Below are positions 23,126 to 31,150 of a DNA stretch of 49,238 nt, one piece after another. A program made the position numbers and the translations under genes. The stretch's first letter is position 1; the number at the start of each line of letters is the position of its first letter. Source of the stretch: Conexibacter sp. CPCC 205762 (GTDB lineage: Bacteria > Actinomycetota > Thermoleophilia > Solirubrobacterales > Solirubrobacteraceae); contig NZ_JAUTDN010000042.1 in the NCBI RefSeq assembly GCF_030646155.1, positions 1 to 49,238 on the forward strand, written 5' to 3'. Under the pieces are notes generated by a model that was not told the DNA's origin, ran no database searches, and saw only the letters and a list, made by a program, of their open reading frames with translations.

Positions 23126-26100
23126 CTACATGTTGCGCCGGTACTCGCCGCCGACCTCGTAGAGCGTCGCGGAGATCTGGCCCAGCGACGCGACCTTGAC
23201 CGCCTCCAGCAGCGCGTCGAAGACGTTCTCGCGCGCGAGCGCGACCGCGCGCAGGTGCGCGAGCGCCTCCGTGCGGCGGGCGGCGTCGCGCGCGGCGAAC
23301 GCGCGCACGTTGACGATCTGCGCCTGCTTCTCGCCCTCGGTCGAGCGCGCCAGCTCCGGCTCGGCCACGTCCACGGCGGCGCCGTCGCGGCCGCGCGGCA
23401 GGTACGTGTTGACCCCGATCAGCGGCAGCGAGCCGTCGTGCTTCAGGCGCTCGTAATGCAGCGACTCGTCCTGGATCTTGCCGCGCTGGTACATCGTGTC
23501 CATCGCGCCGAGCACGCCGCCGCGCTCGGAGATGCGGTCGAACTCCTCGTAGACCGCCTCCTCGACCAGGTCGGTCAGCCGCTCGATCGCGAACGAGCCC
23601 TGCCACGGGTTCTCCGTGTAGTTGAGCCCCAGCTCGCGGTTGATGATCAGCTGGATCGCGACCGCGCGGCGGACCGACTCCTCCGTCGGCGTCGTGATCG
23701 CCTCGTCGTACGCGTTCGTGTGCAGCGAGTTGGTGTTGTCGAAGATCGCGTACAGCGCCTGCAGCGTCGTGCGGATGTCGTTGAAGCTCATCTCCTGCGC
23801 GTGGAGCGAACGGCCCGACGTCTGCACGTGGTACTTGAGCATCTGCGAGCGGGCCGACGCGCCGTAGCGCTCGCGCATCGCGCGCGCCCAGATCCGCCGC
23901 GCGACGCGGCCGATCACGGCGTACTCCGGGTCCATCCCGTTGGAGAAGAAGAAGCTCAGGTTGGGCGCGAAGTCGTCGATCGCCATCCCGCGCGCGAGGT
24001 AGTACTCGACGATCGTGAAGCCGTTGGAGAGCGTGAAGGCGAGCTGCGAGATCGGGTTCGCCCCCGCCTCGGCGATGTGGTACCCGCTGATCGAGACGGA
24101 GTAGAAGTTGCGCACGTCGTGGTCGACGAAGTACTGCTGCACGTCGCCCATCATCTTCAGCGCGAACTCGGTCGAGAAGATGCAGGTGTTCTGGGCCTGG
24201 TCCTCCTTCAGGATGTCGGCCTGGACGGTGCCGCGGACGGTCCGCAGCGTCTGCTCCTTGATCCGCGCGTACGTCTCGGCGTCGACCACCTGGTCGCCGG
24301 AGACGCCGAGCAGCCGCAGGCCGAGGCCGTCGCTGCCCTCCGGCAGCGGGCCGCCGTAGGAGGGCCGCTCTCTGTCGGCGAACAGCGACGCCAGCCGCCG
24401 CTCCGCCTCCGGCCAGCCGCCGGTCGCGTCGAGGTGCTTCTCGACCTGCTGGTCGATCGCGGCGTTCATGAAGAAGGCGAGCACTATCGGCGCCGGGCCG
24501 TTGATCGTCATCGAGACCGACGTCGTCGGCGCGCACAGGTCGAAGCCGGAGTAGAGCTTCTTGGCGTCGTCGACGGTCGCGATCGAGACGCCCGAGTTGC
24601 CGACCTTGCCGTAGATGTCGGGCCGCTCGGCCGGGTCCTCGCCGTACAGCGTGACCGAGTCGAACGCGGTCGACAGGCGCGCCGCCGGCTGCCCCTCGGA
24701 GAGGTAGTGGAAGCGGCGGTTGGTGCGCTCCGGCGTGCCCTCGCCGGCGAACATGCGGGTCGGGTCCTCGCCGGCGCGGCGGTAGGGGAAGACGCCGCCC
24801 GTGTACGGGTAGGCGCCGGGCAGGTTCTCCTTCAGCAGGAAGCGCAGCCGGTCGCCCCAGCCGTCGAGCTGCGGCGCGGCGATCTTCGGGATCTGCTGGC
24901 CGCTCAGCGACACACGGAAGTTGTCGCCGGTGATCTCGCGCCCGCGCACGCTGTAGGCGTACGTCTCGGCGGTGATCCGCTGCACCATCCCGTCCCAGCC
25001 GCGCAGCAGACCGGCATGCTCCGCGCCGAGCGACGCGACCGCCTCGTTGTAGGCCGCCCGCAGCGGCGCGTCGTCGCTCAAAGCGGCGGCCGGGATCGGC
25101 TCCAGCACGGCCGGCAGCTCCGGGTCGCGCAGCGCTCTCAGCGCCTCGTACAGGTGCTGCGCGCTCGCCGCCACGCCGGCCAGCCGCTCGACGTCGGCGT
25201 TGACCGCGCGGCCCTGCTCGGCGATCTCGGCGAGGTAGCGGACGCGGCTGCCGGGGATCAGCGTGTTGCCGAGCGGCTCGTGCGTCGTCAGCTCCAGTCT
25301 CGGATCCCACGCCGCCGCCCCGCCGACCGCGTGCTCGCCGAGCCGGCGGCAGAGGTTGACGAACAGCCACGAGACGCCGGGATCGTCGAACTGCGAGGCG
25401 ATCGTCGGGTAGACGGGCGTCTCGTCGTCGGGCGTGTCGAACGCGACGCGGTTGCGGCGCCACTGCTTGCGCACGTCGCGCAGCGCGTCCTTCGCGCCGC
25501 GCTTGTCGAACTTGTTGATCACGACGAGGTCGGCGAGATCGAGCATGTCGATCTTCTCCAGCTGCGAGGCGGCGCCGAACTCGCTCGTCATCACGTAGGT
25601 GGCGACGTCGACCAGGTCGACGATCTCCGAGTCGCTCTGGCCGATGCCGGCCGTCTCCACGATCACGAGGTCGAAGCCGCTCGCGCGCAGGTAGGCGACG
25701 CCGTCCTCGAGGATCGCGCTGGTCGCGCGGTCGCGGCGGCGGGTCGCGAACGAGCGCATGTAGATCCGCTCCTCGCGCAGCGCGTTCATGCGGATGCGGT
25801 CGCCGAGCAGCGCGCCGCCGGTGCGGCGGCGGGTCGGGTCGACGGCGAGGACCGCGATGCGGATCTCGGGGAAGCAGCGCACGAAGCGCGCCAGCAGCTC
25901 GTCGGTGACGGTCGACTTGCCGGCGCCGCCGGTGCCGGTGATGCCGAGCACGGGGACGCCGGAGCCGGCGTCGCGCCAGCCGGCGCGCAGCTCGGCGAGC
26001 TGACCGGCGTCGAAGACCTCGTCCTCCAGCGCGCTCAGCATCCGCGCGACCGAGAGGTCGTCACGGGCGCTGCTGTCGGTGGGCGCGACGGAGGGGAGAC

Positions 26101-26566
26101 GCTGCGCGGTCGCGCGCTCGATCAGGTCGTCGATCATGCCCGTGAGGCCGAGCGCCATGCCGTCGTTGGGATGGTAGATCCGCTCGACGCCGTGCTCCTG
26201 CAGCGCCGCGATCTCACCGGGCGTGATCGTCCCGCCGCCGCCGCCGAAGACGCGGATGTGCGAGGCGCCCAGCTCGGCGAGCATGTCGACCGCGTAGCTG
26301 AAGTACTCGGTGTGGCCGCCCTGGTAGGAGCTGATCGCGATCCCGTCGGCGTCCTCCTGGATCGCCGCCCGCACGACGTCGCGGACGCTGCGGTTGTGGC
26401 CGAGGTGGACGACCTCGGCGCCGCTGTCCTGGATCAGCCGGCGCATCACGTTGATCGCCGCGTCGTGGCCGTCGAACAGCGAGGCGGCCGTGACGAAGCG
26501 CAGCGGCAGCTCGCCGACGCGCTCCGGCGTCGCCTGCCCTGCAACGTCGGTCGTGGTCGTCGTCAC
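23126..26566 (-). CDS. icmF: fused isobutyryl-CoA mutase (IcmF-type B12 mutase with GTPase chaperone)
   Basis: A 1146-residue fusion. Domain order is the IcmF one: cobalamin-binding domain first (SLFDGHDAAIN, with the cobalt-ligand His34), then a MeaB-type GTPase (Walker A GTGGAGKST near residue 210, DPTRRRTGG, and NKFDKRG), then the (beta/alpha)8 acyl-CoA mutase (TPERTNRRFHYLSEGQ, and ISGYHIAEAGANP). The enzyme interconverts isobutyryl-CoA and n-butyryl-CoA using adenosylcobalamin; some IcmF enzymes also act on pivalyl-CoA. The start is GTG 26566 with GGAGAG upstream, and the promoter at 26607-26636 fits it. The BtuF-like gene follows. The domain order separates it from methylmalonyl-CoA mutase. 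Confidence 0.92.
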   Translation of the reverse strand: MTTTTTDVAGQATPERVGELPLRFVTAASLFDGHDAAINVMRRLIQDSGAEVVHLGHNRSVRDVVRAAIQEDADGIAISSYQGGHTEYFSYAVDMLAELGASHIRVFGGGGGTITPGEIAALQEHGVERIYHPNDGMALGLTGMIDDLIERATAQRLPSVAPTDSSARDDLSVARMLSALEDEVFDAGQLAELRAGWRDAGSGVPVLGITGTGGAGKSTVTDELLARFVRCFPEIRIAVLAVDPTRRRTGGALLGDRIRMNALREERIYMRSFATRRRDRATSAILEDGVAYLRASGFDLVIVETAGIGQSDSEIVDLVDVATYVMTSEFGAASQLEKIDMLDLADLVVINKFDKRGAKDALRDVRKQWRRNRVAFDTPDDETPVYPTIASQFDDPGVSWLFVNLCRRLGEHAVGGAAAWDPRLELTTHEPLGNTLIPGSRVRYLAEIAEQGRAVNADVERLAGVAASAQHLYEALRALRDPELPAVLEPIPAAALSDDAPLRAAYNEAVASLGAEHAGLLRGWDGMVQRITAETYAYSVRGREITGDNFRVSLSGQQIPKIAAPQLDGWGDRLRFLLKENLPGAYPYTGGVFPYRRAGEDPTRMFAGEGTPERTNRRFHYLSEGQPAARLSTAFDSVTLYGEDPAERPDIYGKVGNSGVSIATVDDAKKLYSGFDLCAPTTSVSMTINGPAPIVLAFFMNAAIDQQVEKHLDATGGWPEAERRLASLFADRERPSYGGPLPEGSDGLGLRLLGVSGDQVVDAETYARIKEQTLRTVRGTVQADILKEDQAQNTCIFSTEFALKMMGDVQQYFVDHDVRNFYSVSISGYHIAEAGANPISQLAFTLSNGFTIVEYYLARGMAIDDFAPNLSFFFSNGMDPEYAVIGRVARRIWARAMRERYGASARSQMLKYHVQTSGRSLHAQEMSFNDIRTTLQALYAIFDNTNSLHTNAYDEAITTPTEESVRRAVAIQLIINRELGLNYTENPWQGSFAIERLTDLVEEAVYEEFDRISERGGVLGAMDTMYQRGKIQDESLHYERLKHDGSLPLIGVNTYLPRGRDGAAVDVAEPELARSTEGEKQAQIVNVRAFAARDAARRTEALAHLRAVALARENVFDALLEAVKVASLGQISATLYEVGGEYRRNM

Positions 26567-26606
26567 GGGTCTCTCTCCTTCGGCGTGCGGGGTGATGCGT
26601 GGAGAC

Positions 26607-26636
26607 AGGATAGTCGGAATGTCACCTATCTGTCGA
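26607..26636 (-). promoter_or_regulatory. promoter of icmF
   Basis: On the minus strand, TCGACA (26636-26631), an 18-bp spacer and TATCCT (26612-26607) lie about 40 nt before the GTG start. An imperfect inverted repeat, ACAGGATAG/CTATCTGT, spans the same segment and might be an operator. Confidence 0.6.
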
Positions 26637-26643
26637 AGGTGCC

Positions 26644-27342
26644 TCAGACGGCGATGCTCCAGCCGGCCACGTCGAGCAGGAAGTGGCACAGCACGAGCGC
26701 GCCCGTGTAGAAGGTCGAGACGGCCAGCGCGGCGGCGATCTGGGCGGCGCGGCCCTTCGCCCGCGTGAGCGCGAAGGCGGTCGCGGCGGCCCAGCCGAGC
26801 GCGGCCTCGGCCGGCAGCACGTAGAGCGCGACGCCCGCGACCTGCGTCGTGTCGCCGACCGGCTCCCACAGGTCGAGCACCGGCGCGAGCAGCTCGGTGC
26901 CGAGGAAGACGGCGAGCGCGAGCGCGGCCGCGAGCGCGGCGCCGGCCGGCGCGGGGACGGCGGAGCGGCGGGAGGCGGGGCGCGCGGCGAGCTCGCGCGC
27001 CGTCGCGACCACGACGAACAGCGGCGGGACCCACATGCCGCCCATCGCCAGCGCGATCGCGTCGTCGATCCGCGGGCCGCCGATCGGCGGGAAGCGGAGC
27101 GTGCCGATCTCGGCCGCGAGCACCCAGTCGGGCAGGATCTGGAAGATCGACACCGGCAGCAGGAAGGCCCACAGCCGCACCCAGTCGTCACGCCCGGCGG
27201 CGCGCGCCGTCAGCGGCAGCCCGATGTTGTAGGCGACGACCAGCGCCAGCACCGCCCAGCCCTTCGCCGGCGGCTCGGGCAGCAGCAGGGCGACGGCCGC
27301 GCAGGCGAGGAAGGCGGCGTGGAAGAGGGCGATCGGGCGCAC
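26644..27342 (-). CDS. polytopic membrane protein of unknown function (232 aa)
   Basis: Six or seven hydrophobic segments span most of the protein, starting with a signal-anchor-like N-terminus (MRPIALFHAAFLACAAVALL). Loops contain aspartate and tryptophan (RDDWVRLWAF, and FPPIGGPRIDDA). No family is recognised. The start is GTG 27342. It ends just upstream of the icmF promoter and is divergent from an ECF sigma factor gene 38 bp away, so either gene could be a target of that sigma factor; this is inference. Confidence 0.75.
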   Translation of the reverse strand: MRPIALFHAAFLACAAVALLLPEPPAKGWAVLALVVAYNIGLPLTARAAGRDDWVRLWAFLLPVSIFQILPDWVLAAEIGTLRFPPIGGPRIDDAIALAMGGMWVPPLFVVVATARELAARPASRRSAVPAPAGAALAAALALAVFLGTELLAPVLDLWEPVGDTTQVAGVALYVLPAEAALGWAAATAFALTRAKGRAAQIAAALAVSTFYTGALVLCHFLLDVAGWSIAV

Positions 27343-27380
27343 CTGCGAACCCTAACCGCGCCTGCGGGCAATGAGCGGCG

Positions 27381-27983
27381 ATGCTGTACGACCAGATCGC
27401 CCAGGAGGACCGTGCCATCCCCCCGGCTTCAACACAGACCGACGCCGCGCTCGTCGCCGCCTCGCTCGCCGACCCGGCTGCGTTCGCGGCGCTGTTCGAC
27501 CGCCACTGGCCGCGCATCCACCGCTTCTGCGTCAGCCGCGCCGGCGCGGCCGGCGAGGACGTCGCGGCCGAGACCTTCCGCGTCGCCTTCGACGGGCGCG
27601 CGGGCTACGACCCGCGCCAGGACGACGCCGCGCCGTGGCTGTACGGGATCGCGACGAACCTGCTGCGGCGCTGGTTCCGCGGCAGCGAGCGGGGCCGCCG
27701 CGCGACCGCGCGGCTGGACCGCCAGCAGCAGCCCGACCTCGCCGACGAGGCGCTCGCGCGCGTCGAGGCGGAGCTGCTCGGCCCCGCGCTGGCGGCGGCG
27801 CTCGCGCAGGTCGGCGCGGCCGACCGCGACGCGCTGCTGCTGCACGCCTGGGCCGACCTGACCTACGAGCAGATCGCGCACGCGACCGGCGTCCCCGTCG
27901 GGACGGTCCGCTCGCGCATCCACCGCGCCCGCACCCGCCTGCAGGCGCACCTCAACTCTTCGACTCCGGAGCACCCCCGATGA
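27381..27983 (+). CDS. ECF-type RNA polymerase sigma factor
   Basis: A 200-residue ECF sigma factor. Region 2 is seen at about residues 30-95 (FAALFDRHWPRIHRFCV, then APWLYGIATNLLRRWFR), and region 4 at about 135-190 (LTYEQIAHATGVPVGTVRSR). Its stop overlaps the ATG of the next gene (ATGA), which encodes a membrane-anchored CU044_5270-type protein. This gene pair is common in actinobacteria, and the partner probably regulates the sigma factor. Confidence 0.92.
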   Translation: MLYDQIAQEDRAIPPASTQTDAALVAASLADPAAFAALFDRHWPRIHRFCVSRAGAAGEDVAAETFRVAFDGRAGYDPRQDDAAPWLYGIATNLLRRWFRGSERGRRATARLDRQQQPDLADEALARVEAELLGPALAAALAQVGAADRDALLLHAWADLTYEQIAHATGVPVGTVRSRIHRARTRLQAHLNSSTPEHPR

Positions 27984-28981
27984 CCAACGAGCTCGACTGG
28001 CTCGCCGAGCGCCAGCCCCCCGCCGCCGCTCCCGACCCGACGACGACCGCCGCCGCCCGCGCGGCGCTGCTGGACCACGTCGACGGCCGTCCGTGGAGCG
28101 CTCCGCCGGCGCCTGCCCGGCGGGTGAGCTGGCGCCGCGTCGCCGCGCTCTCGCTCGCGACCGCCGCGGCCGTGACGGTCGCCGCCGTCGGCCTGCCGTT
28201 CGGCGGCGGGGACGATCCGCAGCTGCAGGTCGCGACCGACCGCGTCGCGCCGCTCACGCTCGCGTCCGCCGACGCGGCGCCGCTGCGGAGACTGTCGGCG
28301 AGAGTCGCGGCGCTGCCGGACCAGCCCGGCGACGCGACGCTCTCGGTCCACACCAACAGACTCGCCGACGGCCACGTCTTCACCGGCGCCGACCTCTACC
28401 TCGACGATGGCACCTACTACTACGCGCCGACGCGCGCCGAGCTGGCCGGGCTCAGCGGCGAGACGCCGGTCGACATGCCGATGGGCGCGATCATCGCCGC
28501 CACCAGACGGGCGGCGACGCTCGGCCCGGAGGAGGCGCGCCAGGGCTTCCTCAGAGCGTCCGAGTTCCCGGTCGAGACGAAGCTCGTGGACGCCCCGGAG
28601 GGCCTGAAGAAGCGCGCCGAGCACGCGCAGCGCGTGCCGGTCGAGGAGCGGCCGTCGCTGCGCGAGCGCGAGGACAACATGATCTGGGTCACCGCGATCG
28701 ACGTGCTCGCGGCCGGCGGCAGCCGCCCCGACGTGCGCGCCGGCGTGCTGCGGCTGCTGGCGACCGTCCCGTCGGTCACGCTCGACTCGGTCGCGCAGGA
28801 CGGCAGACGGCTGCTGCGGCTGCGCTCGAACGAGCGCGGCTACCGCGGCGTGCTGTACCTCGACGCCGACACGGGCGTGATGCAGCGCTACGAGGGCGGC
28901 GTCGCGGCCGGCGGCAGACCGGACGTCGTCGTCGGCTACGACATCAGGCGCGTCGACGCCGCCCAGGTGCGCGGGCGCTAG
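27980..28981 (+). CDS. CU044_5270-family membrane-anchored protein, sigma-factor partner
   Basis: A 333-residue protein with one transmembrane helix near residues 53-68 (VAALSLATAAAVTVAAVGL), a short cytoplasmic N-terminus and a large external domain. It matches the style of the CU044_5270 family, which is regularly encoded after ECF sigma factors. A canonical zinc anti-sigma motif (HxxxCxxC) is absent. The external domain contains GADLYLDDGTYYYAP and a C-terminal MQRYEGGVAA stretch. Its last base pairs share a CTAG with the convergent serine hydrolase gene, so both genes use TAG stops that overlap. Confidence 0.72.
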   Translation: MTNELDWLAERQPPAAAPDPTTTAAARAALLDHVDGRPWSAPPAPARRVSWRRVAALSLATAAAVTVAAVGLPFGGGDDPQLQVATDRVAPLTLASADAAPLRRLSARVAALPDQPGDATLSVHTNRLADGHVFTGADLYLDDGTYYYAPTRAELAGLSGETPVDMPMGAIIAATRRAATLGPEEARQGFLRASEFPVETKLVDAPEGLKKRAEHAQRVPVEERPSLREREDNMIWVTAIDVLAAGGSRPDVRAGVLRLLATVPSVTLDSVAQDGRRLLRLRSNERGYRGVLYLDADTGVMQRYEGGVAAGGRPDVVVGYDIRRVDAAQVRGR

Positions 28982-30114
28982 CGCAGCAGCGCGCAGACCG
29001 CCGTCGCCTGCAGCGCCCGCAGCTGTCTCAGCAGCGCGCCGGCGGGGGCGGGGATGTTGAGCGAGGTCGTGACCGAGCGGCTGCCGTCGCGGGTGGCGGC
29101 GGCGAACTGGACGTAGCCGGGGAAGTTGCCGGTGTGGCCGTAGACGACGCCGCAGCGGGTCGAGTAGCGGAAGATCCCGAGCCCGGCGGCGTTCGCGCCG
29201 GGCCCGGCCGGGGAGGAGGAGCCGGGGCGGAATCTCAGCTGCTCGCGCTGCTGGTCGGCGCCGAAGAAGCTGCGGTCGAGGTCGGCGCGGATGAAGCGGC
29301 CGAGGTCGCTCGGGGTCGCGACGATCCCGCCCGAGGCCCATGCGCCGCTGGGGTTGAGGAAGGTCGAGACGTCCTGCGCTCTGCCGTCGCCGACGACGTA
29401 GCCGTGCAGGAACGGGCGCGGCAGCGCGGTGACGCGCGGGAAGGAGGTGGCGGTCAGCTTCGCCGGCCCGAAGACGATCTCGCTCAGCAGCGTCCCGTAC
29501 GGTCTGCCGGTGACCGCCTCGGCGATCAGCCCGACGACGATGTTGTCGGTGTTCGAGTACTCGTAGCGCGAGTCGGGCGTGAACGCGAGCGGGTCGGCGC
29601 GGACCCAGTCGATGATGCCGTCGGGGGCGACGTAGGCGGCGGGCGCGGTCTGCGCGTGTCTGGCGAAGCCGTCCGATCTCGTGTAGTCGGGCAGGCCGCT
29701 GGTGTGGTTGAGCATCTGCCGCACCGTCACCGCGCCCCACGCGGCCGGCAGCTGCGGCGCCCGCTGCGCGATCGTGTCGTCGAGGCCGAGCCTGCCGTCC
29801 TGCACCAGTCTCAGCGCGATCGCGGCGTTGTACGCCTTCGCGACGCTCGCGATCCGCATGTGGTCGCTCGCCCGCGGGGCGCCGTTGCGACCGACCTGGG
29901 CTCTGCCGGCCCGCAGCACGATCGTCCTGCCGCCGCGGTGCAGCGTCGCGATCGCCCCGGGCGGTCCGTCTCTGGCCGCCACCAGCCGCTCCAGCCCGCG
30001 CTTGACGGCGGCGGCGTCGGTCGTCGTGATGCCGGCGGCACCCGCTGCGCTCGGCAGCAGCGTGGCGGCGGCCGCCACGGTCGCGATCGGCAGGATCAGA
30101 GAAGATCGGTGCAT
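28978..30114 (-). CDS. secreted serine hydrolase, class C beta-lactamase/DD-peptidase fold
   Basis: A 378-residue penicillin-binding-like hydrolase. The active-site S-x-x-K is SVAK at residues 90-93, the second motif is YSN in YEYSNTDN near 168, and the third is HTG in YGHTGNFPGY near the C-terminus. ATG 30114 is chosen because it starts a clear signal peptide (MHRSSLILPIATVAAAATLL, cleaved after AGA). The longer frame to 30147 would place extra polar residues before it. The substrate could be peptidoglycan peptides, D-amino acid amides or esters. It converges with the CU044_5270-type gene, sharing a CTAG at the stops. A GGGACCTGAGTC element lies 35 nt upstream. Confidence 0.88.
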   Translation of the reverse strand: MHRSSLILPIATVAAAATLLPSAAGAAGITTTDAAAVKRGLERLVAARDGPPGAIATLHRGGRTIVLRAGRAQVGRNGAPRASDHMRIASVAKAYNAAIALRLVQDGRLGLDDTIAQRAPQLPAAWGAVTVRQMLNHTSGLPDYTRSDGFARHAQTAPAAYVAPDGIIDWVRADPLAFTPDSRYEYSNTDNIVVGLIAEAVTGRPYGTLLSEIVFGPAKLTATSFPRVTALPRPFLHGYVVGDGRAQDVSTFLNPSGAWASGGIVATPSDLGRFIRADLDRSFFGADQQREQLRFRPGSSSPAGPGANAAGLGIFRYSTRCGVVYGHTGNFPGYVQFAAATRDGSRSVTTSLNIPAPAGALLRQLRALQATAVCALLR

Positions 30115-30149
30115 CGGCCAACCATTTCGCGGCGTCGCCGCGCGCACAA

Positions 30150-30163
30150 CCGACTCAGGTCCC
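30150..30163 (-). promoter_or_regulatory. CTGAGTCCC-like element 3 upstream of the serine hydrolase gene
   Basis: On the minus strand this reads GGGACCTGAGTCGG, 12 of 14 bases equal to the element at 11663-11676. Like the other copies it precedes a gene for an exported protein. Confidence 0.35.
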
Positions 30164-30198
30164 CTCTGGCGTGATGGCGCGGGCGCGGTCTGCGTCGC

Positions 30199-31026
30199 TC
30201 AGCGCGCCGTCCAGCCGAGGTCGAGCGACAGCGCGGCGCCCGTGAAGCCGCGCCCCGACGGACCGCTGAGGAAGCCGACGAAGTCGGCGACCTCGCGCGG
30301 CTCCAGCAGTCGCTTGACGGCGTGCGGAGCGAGCAGCTGCTGCTCCAGCGCCTGCTCGTACGGGATCCCGTCGCGGGCGGCCAGCTCGCGCACCTGCCGT
30401 TCGACCAGCGGCGTGCCGACGTAGCCGGGGCAGACGGCGTTGACGGCGATCTCGTGCTCGGCGCCCTCCAGCGCCATCGCTCTGACGAGCCCGATCGCGC
30501 CGTGCTTGGCGGCGACGTAGGCCGACTTGCCGGGCGAGGCGACGAGGCCGTGGGCGGAGGAGACGACGATCACCGCCGCGCGCGGGCTGGCGACGAGCGC
30601 CGGCCAGGCGCGCTTGGCGAGCAGGAACGGGCTCGTCAGCATCAGGTCGAGCAGCGCCTGCCAGCGCTCGAACGGGAACTCGGCCAGCGGCGCGACGTGC
30701 TGCATGCCGGCGTTGGCGACGACGACGTCGAGCCGGCCGAAGCGCTCCAGCGCCGCGTCGACCGCGGCGTAGTTGCCGGCCTCGGTCGTGAGGTCGGCGG
30801 CGAAGGGGGAGCCGGGCAGCGCCGGATCGGCCGCGCGGTCGACGGCGAGCACGTCGAAGCCGTCGGCGGCCAGCCGCTCGCAGATCGCGCGGCCGATGCC
30901 GCCCGCGGCGCCGGTGACGAGCGCGGCGGGCGCGCCGGCCGCGGACGCGGAGCCGTCTGCCGCGGCTGCGCCGGTCGAGGACGCGCGGTCGCCTCCGGCC
31001 GCCGCGCCGGTGTCTGGTGTGGTCAT
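30199..31026 (-). CDS. SDR-family dehydrogenase (3-hydroxybutyrate dehydrogenase-like)
   Basis: A 275-residue short-chain dehydrogenase with an alanine-rich N-terminal extension of about 30 residues. Cofactor motif TGAAGGIG (about 38-45), NAG (about 101-103), and the catalytic serine and YxxxK in SSAHG...SAYVAAKHG are intact. The sequence after YVAAK (LEGAEHEIAVNAVCPGYVGTP) is of the 3-hydroxybutyrate dehydrogenase-like subgroup. In this context it may oxidise a hydroxy acid or a sugar derivative. It is divergent from the beta-helix protein gene across an operator-containing gap of 124 bp. Confidence 0.85.
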   Translation of the reverse strand: MTTPDTGAAAGGDRASSTGAAAADGSASAAGAPAALVTGAAGGIGRAICERLAADGFDVLAVDRAADPALPGSPFAADLTTEAGNYAAVDAALERFGRLDVVVANAGMQHVAPLAEFPFERWQALLDLMLTSPFLLAKRAWPALVASPRAAVIVVSSAHGLVASPGKSAYVAAKHGAIGLVRAMALEGAEHEIAVNAVCPGYVGTPLVERQVRELAARDGIPYEQALEQQLLAPHAVKRLLEPREVADFVGFLSGPSGRGFTGAALSLDLGWTAR

Positions 31027-31062
31027 GCAGGGAGCATTCCCAACTGGTTGCTGAAAATCAAC

Positions 31063-31102
31063 CGTCAGATTGTTGACAATCTGACGAAGATGCGGATACG
31101 GT
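31063..31102 (+). promoter_or_regulatory. GntR operator 1 and promoter of the beta-helix protein gene
   Basis: A perfect palindrome with 11-bp arms (CGTCAGATTGT and its complement) around TG covers 31063-31086. Its centre contains ATTGTTGACAAT (31069-31080), including the -35 TTGACA (31073-31078). An 18-bp spacer and -10 TACGGT (31097-31102) follow. The same 12-mer, -35 and 18-bp spacing occur at 34142-34175. The site also lies upstream of the divergent SDR gene. Confidence 0.85.
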
Positions 31103-31150
31103 CGCGCCGAACCGAACCCCTGATCCCCGTCACAGACGGAAGGAGCCTTG

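Noticed and set aside
23255..26710. A 1151-codon open frame on the plus strand
   Set aside because: It lies antisense to icmF, which has complete B12, GTPase and mutase domains. The translation is arginine/valine-rich with no family signature.
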